From: Clostridium tepidiprofundi DSM 19306
Lineage (GTDB): Bacteria; Bacillota; Clostridia; Clostridiales; Clostridiaceae
Assembly (NCBI RefSeq): GCF_001594005.1
Contig: NZ_LTBA01000002.1
Span: forward strand, 62,001 to 126,000
Direction of reading: 5' to 3'
DNA length: 64,000 nucleotides
Position 1 is the stretch's first letter; each line of letters begins with the position of its first letter. A program made the position numbers and the translations under genes. This document shows positions 29,006 through 39,603 of this stretch, piece after piece. The notes beneath the pieces are model-generated. The model did not search any database, was not told where the DNA came from, and saw only the letters and a program-made list of their open reading frames with translations.

Positions 29006-29341
29006 CTAAGCATTCTTAAACCTTCTAGTTAATTCAATTAATCTATTGTCATTGTAATTGGTTTTCATTGATATATTATTAACATCAATTCTAAGCTGAT
29101 CTACTTTGCTATCAATACTTTCAATTTTTTCGGCATTCTGTTTATACCCATCAAGCAATGCCTGTATTGTATCGGTTATTTCACCATCCACTTTAGCTCC
29201 TAATTTTCTAACATCTATTCTCAATTCTTCTTGGCCTACTCTTAATTCTTCCTGACCTACTCTTAATTCTTCTTGGCCTTTCTTCAATCCTTGAAGTTCA
29301 ATATACATTTTTTCCATAAGTTCAAACATCTTATCTTCCAT
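29006..29341 (-). CDS. Small coiled-coil protein with GQEELRV heptad repeats
   Basis: 111 residues, charged and fully helical by eye. Three direct heptads (KKGQEELRVGQEELRVGQEE...) at about 21-43 are encoded by near-identical 21-base DNA repeats; a second coiled-coil part (EKIESIDSKVDQLRIDVNNIS) follows. Similar small proteins are common in clostridia and have no known function. Strong AGAGGTGATCTT before the ATG. Repeat number is likely to vary between strains. Confidence 0.7.
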   Translation of the reverse strand: MEDKMFELMEKMYIELQGLKKGQEELRVGQEELRVGQEELRIDVRKLGAKVDGEITDTIQALLDGYKQNAEKIESIDSKVDQLRIDVNNISMKTNYNDNRLIELTRRFKNA

Positions 29342-29426
29342 AAGATCACCTCTTATTTTAATTATATACTATATTTCAGCCATAGTGAACAATTAAAATC
29401 AATTTGTGATATGAAAAATATCCCAA

Positions 29427-30113
29427 TTATGATTGACTCCACTCAATAATGCAATTAGTAAAGTCCATTTTTTCTAAATCATCTTTATCAATTCTCACAC
29501 TCAGAATTCCTTCTTCAGTAAAATCTTCTCCTATTTGCAATAATAAAATCTTACCTTTTAGTAATTCTGCTTTTAATTCCTGTTCTTCATATTGACAATT
29601 AGTGTATATACCAAATAATTTTGACTTTTCAGTCCCTGCAAAAGGATTCCAACCCAGTTCTTCACCATCTTTAGCCCATTCTTCATCATATCTTTCACTT
29701 ATGTTTTCTTCTTCAACGTAGATATCTTTTATTAAATTACCACTATAGAACCAATCTCCATGCTCCTTTACTACTCTTTTCAAATCTTTAGTTTTACAAT
29801 TACTATAGATAACTTTACCACAATCACCATCTTCGCCGATAAACACATATATAAAACCTTCTTTAGGCAAATAGTCATTAAAGAAGCAATCTTTAAATTC
29901 CCTTAAATTAATTTGAGCCACAAAAAACAAATCCTCTGGATACTGAACATCTATTGGTAAATCCACTACTGGCCCTCCAATTCTTGACTTGCCAAGTGGA
30001 ATATTAACTTTTTCATACTCCATATCAGTTTTACGAAAAATATACTGTTTAGGACAATATGTCATAGGGTCAGGAGTAAATCTTATACATTTATAATATT
30101 CTTCTATTTGCAT
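29427..30113 (-). CDS. DUF1963 (YwqG-like) protein
   Basis: 228 residues. RIGGPVVDLPIDVQYPEDLFFVAQINLREF, GFIYVFIGEDGD and ILLLQIGEDF are the segments expected in the YwqG/DUF1963 fold, a cytoplasmic family of unknown function. The start codon directly follows the stop of the AAA/nuclease-like gene, whose end carries the AAGGAGG site, so the two are translationally linked. A functional link is inference. Confidence 0.75.
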   Translation of the reverse strand: MQIEEYYKCIRFTPDPMTYCPKQYIFRKTDMEYEKVNIPLGKSRIGGPVVDLPIDVQYPEDLFFVAQINLREFKDCFFNDYLPKEGFIYVFIGEDGDCGKVIYSNCKTKDLKRVVKEHGDWFYSGNLIKDIYVEEENISERYDEEWAKDGEELGWNPFAGTEKSKLFGIYTNCQYEEQELKAELLKGKILLLQIGEDFTEEGILSVRIDKDDLEKMDFTNCIIEWSQS

Positions 30114-31820
30114 TTACTTTACCTCCTCATTAATTACACACTTGTCCTTTACAAATACAAGTACCCATTTTTTTAAATTTGGTAGTGTACTAAGTTCTGC
30201 TGACTTCTTGTATCTGTTAATTTGTTTTATAGCTTCTACTCTTTCTTTCTCAATTATTGCTTTTCCCCTTTCCTCATACTTTTTCTGTGATATATATTTT
30301 AACTCAATAATGCCAAAATATTTAGGCTCAATATTATCTCTTTTTAATAAAGCTATATCTATATACCCTTCTTCTACCTCATACTCTGATTTTATAAGAT
30401 ATGCTTTAGCTAAATTTAAGTAAGCAATCATAATTATTTTTACATACTTTTCATCGAATAATATAAAATCCCTATTTGATAATTTATTCAAAGTCCTTTC
30501 AATAACATCAATGAAAGAATCTATTTCACCCTTTAATGCTAAGTTTTTAACAGATCTTTTTATTTCAGATATGTCTATTTCATAATCAGAATCTTCTCTT
30601 ATCTTTTTTGCAAAATAATCAAAATATATTCCCTTAACTGCTTCATTTGGAATTTTATATATTACATCAGCAAGTTCACTTTCTTTAATAGTAAGAAACC
30701 CTAAATAAAACATTATTGATAAAAAATCTTCACTAGTAAAATCTTTTTCTAAACTAAATTGCTTTGTCACTTCACCAGAAAGTTCCTCACCTTTCAGTAT
30801 TCTATTCATAATATTTATGTTACCATCTTTGCTTTTAAGATTAAAAAGATTTCCAATCTTACTATAATCGCTTGCAATATTTTCATCTATTAAATTCTTA
30901 GGGCCCTTACCATTTTCAATAAACTCTTGTAAATAATATAAAATCATATCACTATTAAAAAGTCTTGTTGATGCATCTTCTGAAAATAAATATCCATTAT
31001 AATTTCTTTTTAAAATATAAATTAATTCTTGCATGTCTTTATCATTTAGTTTTATATTTACAGTTTTTTTAATAAGTTCTCTTACTTCATACTCTGTAAA
31101 TCCCATCATCTCATTGAAATTAGCTTCTCTTGTTAAGTTCTTTCCTATATTAAAACCACTTGTCATACTATCCAAAGCAATTGGCGACACACCTGTAGCA
31201 AATATTCTTTGTATTATGGTTTCTGTACCTATTTTAAGCACTTCATACCATTTTCTTACAAAGCCCGTTTTACTTATACTATCCGAAAATAATTCTGGTT
31301 TAAAACTTAATAACTCATTAGCAAAATGATCATATTCATCTATTATAACATAAATAGGTTTATCTATTTCATACTTTACATTACTTAAAAAGCTATCAAA
31401 CATACTCGAAACGAATGTATCTTTTACATAATCAACTTTAATGTTATAATTTCTAATAAACTCATCTAATCCCTTTCTAATAGCTAATGTAAAAGATTCT
31501 TCTAAAGATTCTTTAGTATCCGTTCTTAATCCTGAAAAATTAAATCTTAAAATACAATAACTATTTTTCTCTTTAGTAGGCCTTTTACCAATATACGTAT
31601 TTCCATATAATTTTTCAAAATTATCTTTTTCCTTAATATCATAATAATTAGAAAGAACTGAGGTAAATAAACTCTTACCAAATCTTCTTGGTCTTAAAAA
31701 AAATATATATGGAGCATGATAATTCTCGAGTTTTTCTATATATCTAGTTTTATCTATAAAAACATAATTTTTTTCTACTAAAATTTTATAATCACTTATG
31801 CCATAAGGAATTTTCTTCAT
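30114..31820 (-). CDS. AAA-family ATPase with C-terminal PD-(D/E)XK nuclease-like domain
   Basis: 568 residues. The N-terminal AAA-ATPase-like domain begins MKKIPYGISDYKILVEKNYVFIDKT; its nucleotide-binding loop RPRRFGKSLFTS (about 44-55) is the atypical form of this family, and Walker B is VIIDEYDHF (about 156-164). The C-terminus carries GYIDIALLKRD...FGIIELKYI, the D...ExK core of a PD-(D/E)XK fold (DUF1703 type). Such proteins are expanded in clostridia and Bacteroidetes; their role is unproven. Upstream is MITE copy C. Confidence 0.85.
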   Translation of the reverse strand: MKKIPYGISDYKILVEKNYVFIDKTRYIEKLENYHAPYIFFLRPRRFGKSLFTSVLSNYYDIKEKDNFEKLYGNTYIGKRPTKEKNSYCILRFNFSGLRTDTKESLEESFTLAIRKGLDEFIRNYNIKVDYVKDTFVSSMFDSFLSNVKYEIDKPIYVIIDEYDHFANELLSFKPELFSDSISKTGFVRKWYEVLKIGTETIIQRIFATGVSPIALDSMTSGFNIGKNLTREANFNEMMGFTEYEVRELIKKTVNIKLNDKDMQELIYILKRNYNGYLFSEDASTRLFNSDMILYYLQEFIENGKGPKNLIDENIASDYSKIGNLFNLKSKDGNINIMNRILKGEELSGEVTKQFSLEKDFTSEDFLSIMFYLGFLTIKESELADVIYKIPNEAVKGIYFDYFAKKIREDSDYEIDISEIKRSVKNLALKGEIDSFIDVIERTLNKLSNRDFILFDEKYVKIIMIAYLNLAKAYLIKSEYEVEEGYIDIALLKRDNIEPKYFGIIELKYISQKKYEERGKAIIEKERVEAIKQINRYKKSAELSTLPNLKKWVLVFVKDKCVINEEVK

Positions 31821-31887
31821 AATTTCACCCCTTTTTGAAAATAAACCTTATAGTAATTATATCATACGCAATAGAATAAAATCTATT

Positions 31888-32049
31888 AGGCATTTGAAAG
31901 AAAATAACAAGTCAAAGATGCGACGTATATTTTGTGAAATACAAAGAGTTGGGTTCCGCTGATAGTGGATTCTATCAACGGGTTCCAACGATGAAGTAGT
32001 TTGCAAAATAGACTAGCATACTGACTAGTTATTTTTTTGAAAATGCCTT
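31888..32049. mobile_element. MITE-like element, full copy C (162 bp)
   Basis: AGGCATTTGAAAGAAAATAAC... to ...AGTTATTTTTTTGAAAATGCCT. It separates the AAA/nuclease-like gene (minus) from the NitT-type lipoprotein gene (plus), 76 bases before the chosen start of the latter. Confidence 0.87.
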
Positions 32050-32124
32050 ATGTTAACAAAATCAAAATGCTAATCATATTATACAGTAATACAGAATTAA
32101 TTGGAGGTGGAAACTGATTCATAT

Positions 32125-33183
32125 ATGAATCAGACACTTATGAAAAATAGAAGCTTTAAATTATCACATAGTAAAAAAATCATTATATCTATGATGACAT
32201 GTGTATTTTTAATTTCAACTTTATTTGTGGGCTGTCAAAAAAATAATAATAAGGGACTGGCTAAAGTAAAGCTAAATGAGGTAGTGCGTTCAATATTCTA
32301 TGCTCCAATGTATGTTGCAATTAATAAAGGCTTTTTTAAAGATGAAGGCATAGAAATAGATTTATCTACAGGTCAAGGTGCCGACAAAACTATGCAGGAA
32401 ATACTAAGTGGCTCTGCAGATATAGGTTTTTGTGGTCCTGAACAGGTAATATATATCTATAATCAAAAGAGGGATGATTATCCAATAATATTTGCTCAAT
32501 TAACTCAAAGAGATGGTTCTTTCCTAGTTGGAAGAAATAAAGAACCAAACTTTTCTTGGGAATCACTTAAAGGAGATACGATTATAGGCGGAAGACCAGG
32601 CGGAGTTCCAGAAATGACACTTGAATATGTTTTAAGAAACCATGGAATCGAAAACGGCAAAAACATTAATATTATAACAAATATAGCTTTTACAGCTACA
32701 GCAGGTGCATTTAAAAGTGGTACTGGTAGCTATGTTACCCTATTTGAACCAACAGCTAGTATGATGAAAAAAGATAATTCTGGTTTTATAGTAGCATCTA
32801 TTGGTAAATCAGCTGGTCCAATACCTTACACATGTTATTTTTCAACAAAATCTTATATGGAAAAGAATTCAGAAATTCTTAAAAAATTCACAAGAGCAAT
32901 ATATAAAGGTCAACAATGGGTATATAAACATTCTGACCAAGAAATAGCAACTACAGTAAAATCATTTTTCCCTGGTGTAGACGAAGACATACTAACAGAA
33001 TCAATTAAAAATTATAAAAAAATAAATGCATATGCACAAAATCCAATCATGAAAGAAGAAAACTTAAATAGATTAATGGATATAATTCAATCCTATAATT
33101 CAAGTTTATTACCAAAAAGACCACCATTTGATAAAATCGTAAACAATTCATTTGCTGAAAAAATTGTAGAAGAATTCAAGTAA
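32125..33183 (+). CDS. NitT/TauT-family ABC substrate-binding lipoprotein
   Basis: 352 residues from ATG 32125. Signal peptide with lipobox LFVGC, then an NMT1/SsuA-type fold: APMYVAINKGFFKDEGIEIDL, GSADIGFCGPEQVIYIY, IIGGRPGGVPEMTLEYVLR. Binds an unknown substrate (sulfonate, nitrate or pyrimidine-like in the family) outside the membrane. The start is uncertain: GGAGGTGG (32103-32110) is 14 bases upstream, and ATG lies within a palindrome at 32116-32131; ATG 32140 is the alternative. Its likely partners are the ATPase and permease at 39.6-41.2 kb. Terminator follows. Confidence 0.82.
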   Translation: MNQTLMKNRSFKLSHSKKIIISMMTCVFLISTLFVGCQKNNNKGLAKVKLNEVVRSIFYAPMYVAINKGFFKDEGIEIDLSTGQGADKTMQEILSGSADIGFCGPEQVIYIYNQKRDDYPIIFAQLTQRDGSFLVGRNKEPNFSWESLKGDTIIGGRPGGVPEMTLEYVLRNHGIENGKNINIITNIAFTATAGAFKSGTGSYVTLFEPTASMMKKDNSGFIVASIGKSAGPIPYTCYFSTKSYMEKNSEILKKFTRAIYKGQQWVYKHSDQEIATTVKSFFPGVDEDILTESIKNYKKINAYAQNPIMKEENLNRLMDIIQSYNSSLLPKRPPFDKIVNNSFAEKIVEEFK

Positions 33184-33214
33184 AAGAACTGCGGCAATAA
33201 TCCGCAGTTCTTTT
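33182..33214. terminator. Bidirectional terminator
   Basis: AAAAGAACTGCGG (33182-33194)/CCGCAGTTCTTTT (33202-33214), a perfect 13-bp stem with a 7-base loop, directly at the end of the lipoprotein gene and near the end of the convergent activase gene. Confidence 0.9.
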
Positions 33215-33254
33215 ACTTGCTTAACTAATCTCTTTTTTTACTACTCTTTTTTTA

Positions 33255-36200
33255 CTACTCTATTTCACTATTTGTAACTAATATAGATCTAAGTTCCTTT
33301 GTGCTTGCTGCTTCTTTATATGCAGCATCCAATTCAGTCTCCCTCTTGAGATTTTTAAATGCTGCTGAAAGCATCAATTTTATTCTATTTAACTGATTAA
33401 CTTCACTGGCACCAGGATCATAATCCACTGCGACAATATTTGAGCTTGGATATCTTCTCTTAAGCTCCTTAATCATACCCTTACCCGTAACGTGATTAGG
33501 CAAACAAGCAAAAGGTTGCATGCAGACTATATTTTTCGTTCCACTTTCAATAAGTTCAATCATTTCAGCAGTCAAAAACCATCCTTCTCCGCATTGATTA
33601 CCAAGAGAAAGAATCTGTTCCGCTCCTCTTGCTAATTCTTGTATGCTCTTTGGTGGTTCAAATCTTTTGCTCATTTCCAATGCTTTCTTTAAATCTTTCC
33701 TATAATGCTCAATATATTTTATAACAATATTGCTAATAATTCGTGATTTTTTAGATTGTCCAAGATACTCATTTTTAAAAGTAGCGTCATAAGCTGAATA
33801 CAAAAAGAAATCTATTAAATCAGGCATTACCGCCTCTCCACCTTCATTTTCTATAACCTTGACAATTTCATTATTTGCAGTTGGATGAAATTTTACTAAT
33901 ATCTCACCCACAAGTCCAATACTAGGCTTCTTAATATCCATTATTTCAATGCTATCAAAGTCTTTTACTATATTATAAATGTTCTTTTTAAACTCTCTAC
34001 TACTTCCTCTAGTAACAGCATCTTTACAAATTATCTCCCATTTTTTGTAGAGTTCATTAGCAGAACCTTTTACTTTTTCATAAGGTCTCACTTTGTATAA
34101 TACTCTCATTAAAAGATCACCATATACCAAAGCCATCATAGCTCTTTTAGCCATTGTAAGAGTTGGTTTAAAGCCTGGATTTTTCTCTAGCCCAACAGCA
34201 TTTAATGAAATAACAGGTATATGAGGCATACCAGCATCCCTAAGAGCCTTTCGTATGAATGCTATATAATTAGTTGCTCTGCATCCCCCTCCCGTTTGGG
34301 ATATCATAACAGAAGTATTATTCAAATCGTACTCACCTGACTGCAGTGCCTCTATTAGCTGTCCCGTAACTATTATTGAAGGATAACATGCATCATTATT
34401 AACATACTTTAATCCAATATCTACAGCCTTTGTATCAACAGCAGGAAGAATTTTTATTTTATAACCACACGAATTTAATGCTGGCTCTAAAAATTGAAAA
34501 TGAATAGGAGACATCTGCGGTGCTAAAATAGTATGCTTTGCCTTCATGCTCTTTGTAAAAATAACCCTTTTTGGTAAAGATGCAATCTTTTTAGGCTTAA
34601 CTTCGTGTGCATCCCTCTCATCAAGTGCAGCCTTTAATGAACGTATTCTTATTCGAGCCGCTCCCAAATTATTAACTTCATCTATTTTTAGCACAGTATA
34701 TATTTTATTATTATTTGATAATATCTCTTGAACCTGATCCGTTGTAACAGCGTCTAGCCCACATCCAAATGAATTAAGCTGAACAAGTTCAATATTATGC
34801 TGCTTAGCTGCAAAACTAGCTGCTGCATAAAGTCTTGAATGATAAGTCCACTGATCTACAACCCTAAGTGGTCTCTCAACTTCACCCAAGTGTGCAACTG
34901 AATCCTCTGTCAAAACTGCCATATCAAAATTTGTTATCAAATTTGGAATACCATGATTTATTTCTGGATCTATATGATATGGCCTTCCAGCTAAAATTAT
35001 ACCCTTCTTACCTGTTTTATTTAGATATTCTATTACCTCTTCTCCTTTTTTCCTAATATCGCTTTTTACTTTTAAATCCTCTTCCCATGCTGCATACAAA
35101 GCCTCAGAAATCTCTTTCTTAGAAATATTAAATTCACCAAAAATATCCCATAATCTCTTTTCAAGTTTATTCTTATCATGAAGAGCCAAAAATGGGTTCA
35201 TGAATTTTATATTCTTCTCTTTAATAATATCCATATTGTTTCTTATAACTTCTGGATAAGATGTTACTATAGGACAATTGTAATGATTATTTGCACCCTC
35301 TTGTTCCTTCTTCTCATATACAACACATGGATAGAATATCACATCAACTCCTCTATTAATCAAACTCATAATGTGACCATGAGTTATTTTAGCAGGATAG
35401 CACGCTGATTCAGAAGGTATTGTCTCTATACCCATCTCATAAACTGCTTTTGAAGACCTCTGTGAAATCTCTACTCTGTATCCTAGTTTAGTGAAAAATG
35501 TAAACCAAAAAGGATAATTTTCATACATATTTAAAACTCTAGGTATACCTATTACCCCTCTTTTTGCTTCTTCCTTCTTGAGAGGTACATAACTAAACAA
35601 TCTCTTATACTTATAATCAAATAAATTTGGTATATCCTTCTTGATTATATCGTGTCCTGCTCCTCTTTCACATCTATTACCCGATATGAATTCTCTTCCA
35701 TCTGAAAATTTATTTATCGTTAGCATGCAATTATTTCCGCATTTGCCACATCTTTTCATAGTAACTTCAGTTTTAAAGCTTTCAAGTTCATTTATTTTCA
35801 AAAGAGTACTTTTATAACCCTCTTTATATCTTTCTTTTGCTATGATTGCACATCCAAATGCACCCATAATTCCTGCAATATCAGGTCTTACAGCTTCTCT
35901 TTCAGAAATCAATTCAAAAGCCCTTAAAACAGCATCATTATAAAAAGTTCCACCTTGAACAATTATCTTATTACCCATATCTTTTGGGTCTCTTATCTTT
36001 ATAACCTTTAAAAGTGCATTTTTGATTACTGAATATGAAAGTCCTGCAGAAATATCCCCTACAGATGCACCTTCCTTTTGAGCCTGTTTAACTCTTGAAT
36101 TCATAAAAACAGTACACCTTGAACCCAAATCGACCGGACTTTTAGCTAATAAAGCTTCCTTTGCAAATTCTTTAGCATTCATATTAAGCGATTTTGCAAA

Positions 36201-37562
36201 TGTTTCTATAAATGAACCACATCCTGATGAACAAGCTTCATTAAGCATTATGCTCTCAATTACACCATCCTTAACTTTTAAACATTTCATATCTTGTCCA
36301 CCAATATCTAATATAAAATCAACACCTGGTAGGAAAAACTCTGCTGCTTTATAGTGAGCTACAGTTTCAATTTCTCCTATATCAACCTTAAGAGCAGCCT
36401 TAATTAAACCTTCACCATAACCTGTAACGGCAGAATTTACTATTTGAACCCCATCAGGAATATTGCTATATAAATCCTTTAATATCTTTATAACCAATTT
36501 AAGTGGATTTCCCTCATTACTTCCATAATATGAATAAAGCAAGGCTCCATCTTCATCAATCAAAGCCGCCTTTGTAGTAGTCGAACCTGCATCAATGCCT
36601 AAATAACATTTACCAGTATATTTAGACAACTCCTTTTTGTTTACAGTATAAACACTATGACTTTTTACAAATTCATTCAATTCATTCTCATCTTTGAATA
36701 AAGGCCTTAATCTCTGAACTTCAGTAGTACTTGCAAATATTATAGATGGCAACTTATCATGTAATTCTTTAAATGTCATTTTATCATTCTCTACCGAACT
36801 TAATGCAGCACCTAACGCTACAAATAACTGTGAATTTTCTGGGAAAATAATCTGCTCATCAGATAATTTTAATGTTTCCACAAATCTTTTCCTAAGTTCA
36901 GACAGAAAGTAGAGTGGTCCACCTAAAAATGCTACATTCCCTCTTATTGGTCTGCCACAAGCCAGTCCACTTATAGTTTGATTAACCACTGCTTGAAAAA
37001 TAGATGCGGCAATATCTTCTTTTGCAGCTCCTTCATTCAGTAATGGCTGCACATCTGTTTTTGCGAAAACACCACATCTAGAAGCAATTGGATAAATTGT
37101 ACTGTGCTTTTTTGCAAGTTCATTTAATCCTTGAGCATCTGTTTGAAGAAGTGATGCCATCTGATCAATGAACGCACCTGTTCCCCCTGCACAAGTACCA
37201 TTCATCCTCTGCTCTATTCCGCCCTTAAAATATGTTATCTTTGCATCTTCTCCCCCTAATTCAATAGCAACATCTGTTTCAGGAATCAATTTTTCAACTG
37301 TATTAGTACATGCCACTACTTCTTGTATAAAAGGAATATTCAGCCATTTTGATACAGCCAGTCCACCCGAACCAGTTACCATAATAGTTATTTCTGCATC
37401 ACTAAACTTCTTATAAGCATCATCAATAAGGTCAATAAGAGTCTTCTTAATATCAGAAAAATGCCTCTGATACTTGCTATAAACAGTTCTATATTTATCT
37501 ATTACAACTAATTTAACTGTTGTCGACCCAACATCTAAACCAATATTCAATAGTCTTTTCAT
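33255..37562 (-). CDS. Giant 2-hydroxyacyl-CoA dehydratase activase/subunit-like protein
   Basis: 1435 residues from ATG 37562; a GTG four codons earlier is too close to GGAG. Domain order: activase-like ASKHA ATPase ([32 protein letters not shown]; about 5-265); a second ASKHA domain ([36 protein letters not shown]; about 320-590); a Cys cluster ([12 protein letters not shown]...NRCERG); a DUF2229-like region ([15 protein letters not shown]); then a dehydratase-subunit-like part ([15 protein letters not shown]). The paired Cys of each ASKHA domain are those that hold the bridging [4Fe-4S] cluster in HgdC/BcrAD activators. No dehydratase A/B genes are nearby, so the substrate is unknown. Anaerobe-specific family. 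Confidence 0.88.
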   Translation of the reverse strand: MKRLLNIGLDVGSTTVKLVVIDKYRTVYSKYQRHFSDIKKTLIDLIDDAYKKFSDAEITIMVTGSGGLAVSKWLNIPFIQEVVACTNTVEKLIPETDVAIELGGEDAKITYFKGGIEQRMNGTCAGGTGAFIDQMASLLQTDAQGLNELAKKHSTIYPIASRCGVFAKTDVQPLLNEGAAKEDIAASIFQAVVNQTISGLACGRPIRGNVAFLGGPLYFLSELRKRFVETLKLSDEQIIFPENSQLFVALGAALSSVENDKMTFKELHDKLPSIIFASTTEVQRLRPLFKDENELNEFVKSHSVYTVNKKELSKYTGKCYLGIDAGSTTTKAALIDEDGALLYSYYGSNEGNPLKLVIKILKDLYSNIPDGVQIVNSAVTGYGEGLIKAALKVDIGEIETVAHYKAAEFFLPGVDFILDIGGQDMKCLKVKDGVIESIMLNEACSSGCGSFIETFAKSLNMNAKEFAKEALLAKSPVDLGSRCTVFMNSRVKQAQKEGASVGDISAGLSYSVIKNALLKVIKIRDPKDMGNKIIVQGGTFYNDAVLRAFELISEREAVRPDIAGIMGAFGCAIIAKERYKEGYKSTLLKINELESFKTEVTMKRCGKCGNNCMLTINKFSDGREFISGNRCERGAGHDIIKKDIPNLFDYKYKRLFSYVPLKKEEAKRGVIGIPRVLNMYENYPFWFTFFTKLGYRVEISQRSSKAVYEMGIETIPSESACYPAKITHGHIMSLINRGVDVIFYPCVVYEKKEQEGANNHYNCPIVTSYPEVIRNNMDIIKEKNIKFMNPFLALHDKNKLEKRLWDIFGEFNISKKEISEALYAAWEEDLKVKSDIRKKGEEVIEYLNKTGKKGIILAGRPYHIDPEINHGIPNLITNFDMAVLTEDSVAHLGEVERPLRVVDQWTYHSRLYAAASFAAKQHNIELVQLNSFGCGLDAVTTDQVQEILSNNNKIYTVLKIDEVNNLGAARIRIRSLKAALDERDAHEVKPKKIASLPKRVIFTKSMKAKHTILAPQMSPIHFQFLEPALNSCGYKIKILPAVDTKAVDIGLKYVNNDACYPSIIVTGQLIEALQSGEYDLNNTSVMISQTGGGCRATNYIAFIRKALRDAGMPHIPVISLNAVGLEKNPGFKPTLTMAKRAMMALVYGDLLMRVLYKVRPYEKVKGSANELYKKWEIICKDAVTRGSSREFKKNIYNIVKDFDSIEIMDIKKPSIGLVGEILVKFHPTANNEIVKVIENEGGEAVMPDLIDFFLYSAYDATFKNEYLGQSKKSRIISNIVIKYIEHYRKDLKKALEMSKRFEPPKSIQELARGAEQILSLGNQCGEGWFLTAEMIELIESGTKNIVCMQPFACLPNHVTGKGMIKELKRRYPSSNIVAVDYDPGASEVNQLNRIKLMLSAAFKNLKRETELDAAYKEAASTKELRSILVTNSEIE

Positions 37563-37796
37563 AATACTAATCACTTCTCCATATCAAAAATTAAATCTCA
37601 AGTTACATTATATAATTATTACATTTTAATTTCAAATACTAATTAGTTAATTTTTACAAATATTTCATTCTAATTAATGAAAATATGTCATTTAGCACTC
37701 GAATACTCTTAATATCATATTCAAAACGATTCTTTTTTTGATACAGATAATTAGGTTAAGTTTCAAATCATTGTAATATACCTGTTTTTATCGTTT

Positions 37797-37907
37797 CTAC
37801 AAGACTCCCACTTCTATAAGTGGGAGATTGAAGCTTTTTGCTTCAGGTGGAGTAGAGTCTCCACCTGAAGTCCCAATGTTTTGATTTAGCAAAACGAGTT
37901 CACTCTA
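37797..37907. mobile_element. Double-hairpin element, IS200/IS605-end-like (copy 1)
   Basis: Two strong hairpins: CTCCCACTT...AAGTGGGAG (about 37806-37830) and TTCAGGTGGAG...CTCCACCTGAA (about 37844-37872), then GTTTTGATTTAGCAAAAC and GAGTTCACT. About 40 bases of it recur, inverted, at 53273-53313. No transposase. The rest of 37563-37922 is A/T-rich with no gene seen. Confidence 0.6.
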
Positions 37908-37922
37908 TAACAATCACAAATC

Positions 37923-39233
37923 TTAACTTTCATGAGATAAATCTATATCTTGTAAAGTTTCAAGTTTTTCTTCATCATCATCACATTTTTCATCAAAGCT
38001 TAATTTTTTTCTCAAAATAATAATAACCATAAACAATAAAACTGCAGATAATCCTATACACATCCAAGCTTCTATATTATCAAGTAAAAGCCCAAATATC
38101 ATTTTACCTAAAGGAATTGTTGCCATACCACCTGTAGTCATTACAGTCATTACTCTCCCCATTAATGATAGAGGAGTCTCCTTTTGAATTATTGTAAACA
38201 TTGCAATATTAGCAACTCCAGATATTAAAATACAAAGTGATGTAATTATTATAAGACTAATATATGGTATGAAATTGCCTGTAAATAAATTTGTATAGAA
38301 TGGAGAAGCTATTACTGCTATTATACCAATTAATATAGAGGCAATAATATACCCTAAAAATAATTGTTTACCTAATTTAATTTTTTTAGAAACCATACTG
38401 CAAATAAAAGGTGACATAATCATTGGAACTACTAAAATTGATTCAAAAAAACCATACTGATAATCAGTAATTTTAAATATTTCTTTACATACATAAGTTA
38501 ACCCTACAGAGAATGTTGCATCAGCTGCTAAATTAATTAATAAACATAAAATCATTATACTTAACATAATTTCTTTATTCTTTATAAAACTAATACCTTC
38601 AGAAAAATCACCAAAAAACGCTTTTACATTGATTTTTTCTGGTTTTTTATTTGATTTAGGTATATTTATAAACATTTCACTTATAGAAGATACAATAAAA
38701 CTTATGGAATTTACAATTAATATTACTAATAAACCATAAAACCCAAATAAAACACCTGCTATTGCTGGTGCTAGTAAATTACCTAGTCTCATTATAACGG
38801 TAACTATGCTATTAGCATCTACCAACTCATCTTTTTTTATAATACTTGGAATAACCGTATTTACAGCTGGTTGTAATAATAAAGATGCCATAGAAAGCAG
38901 AATTACTAAAATATATATATATCCTAAAGAAAGTCCACCGTTAATTTTAAAAATCACTGCAAATATACCAACTATAATACCACTTAGCATATCTAAATAA
39001 ACTATTATTTTCTTTCTATCAAACCAATCAGCAAATACACCTGCAACAGGTCCTAAAATCAATTCAGGAATTAATGTTACTGCTAATACAGATGCAAATT
39101 TAGTAGCTGAACCTGTAATTTTTAATACATACAATGACAATGCGAAATTCTGCATATTTGTACCTACAAGAGATACCAATTTCCCCATTATTAATAGTGA
39201 AAAATCTTTCTGTTTTAATAATTTTATATTCAT
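37923..39233 (-). CDS. MFS efflux transporter
   Basis: 436 residues from ATG 39233 (AGGAG 9 bases upstream; the upstream frame to 39290 has none). Twelve predicted membrane segments; loop 2-3 motif FADWFDRKKIIVYLD is the MFS A-motif. It resembles the EntS/macrolide-exporter type of drug or siderophore exporters. The charged C-terminal tail (SFDEKCDDDEEKLETLQD) is cytoplasmic. Substrate unknown. Preceded by a fragment that looks like a second MFS N-terminus. Confidence 0.87.
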   Translation of the reverse strand: MNIKLLKQKDFSLLIMGKLVSLVGTNMQNFALSLYVLKITGSATKFASVLAVTLIPELILGPVAGVFADWFDRKKIIVYLDMLSGIIVGIFAVIFKINGGLSLGYIYILVILLSMASLLLQPAVNTVIPSIIKKDELVDANSIVTVIMRLGNLLAPAIAGVLFGFYGLLVILIVNSISFIVSSISEMFINIPKSNKKPEKINVKAFFGDFSEGISFIKNKEIMLSIMILCLLINLAADATFSVGLTYVCKEIFKITDYQYGFFESILVVPMIMSPFICSMVSKKIKLGKQLFLGYIIASILIGIIAVIASPFYTNLFTGNFIPYISLIIITSLCILISGVANIAMFTIIQKETPLSLMGRVMTVMTTGGMATIPLGKMIFGLLLDNIEAWMCIGLSAVLLFMVIIILRKKLSFDEKCDDDEEKLETLQDIDLSHES

Positions 39234-39294
39234 ACTAATATTCTCCTTATACATTATTACATTAATATTCAAATATATTATTATTCTCAACTAG

Positions 39295-39397
39295 TATTAT
39301 TTGAAATTTCACTGTCCACATTAGTGTTCCTATTTGTGATGTTGCACTTCCAAATATCAATAAAATTAAAGCTTTCTTTAAATATAGATTTTTCCAT
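39295..39397 (-). pseudogene. Remnant of a second MFS N-terminus
   Basis: Minus strand: GAGGTAAATATT precedes ATG 39397, but the ATG frame is out of step. If one A is removed from the following A run, the frame reads MENLYLKKALILLIFGSATS then QIGTLMWTV, a typical first membrane helix of an MFS carrier, and then runs into unrelated sequence. It looks like a frameshifted, truncated relative of the downstream MFS gene. The remainder of 39234-39603 is A/T-rich without other features. Confidence 0.4.
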
Positions 39398-39603
39398 ATA
39401 ATATTTACCTCATTTTCTACAGATTGCAATTAATATATTCACTATTATATCAAAATAATTACAAAATCTCCATATTGTTGGTTATATTGGTATAAAAAAG
39501 AATAAAAATCAATTTATACTATAACACATGTATACATTAAATCATATTTTATATTATAAAACTTGTGTGTTATAACCATAAGTTATTAGAAGGGGATGAT
39601 AGC

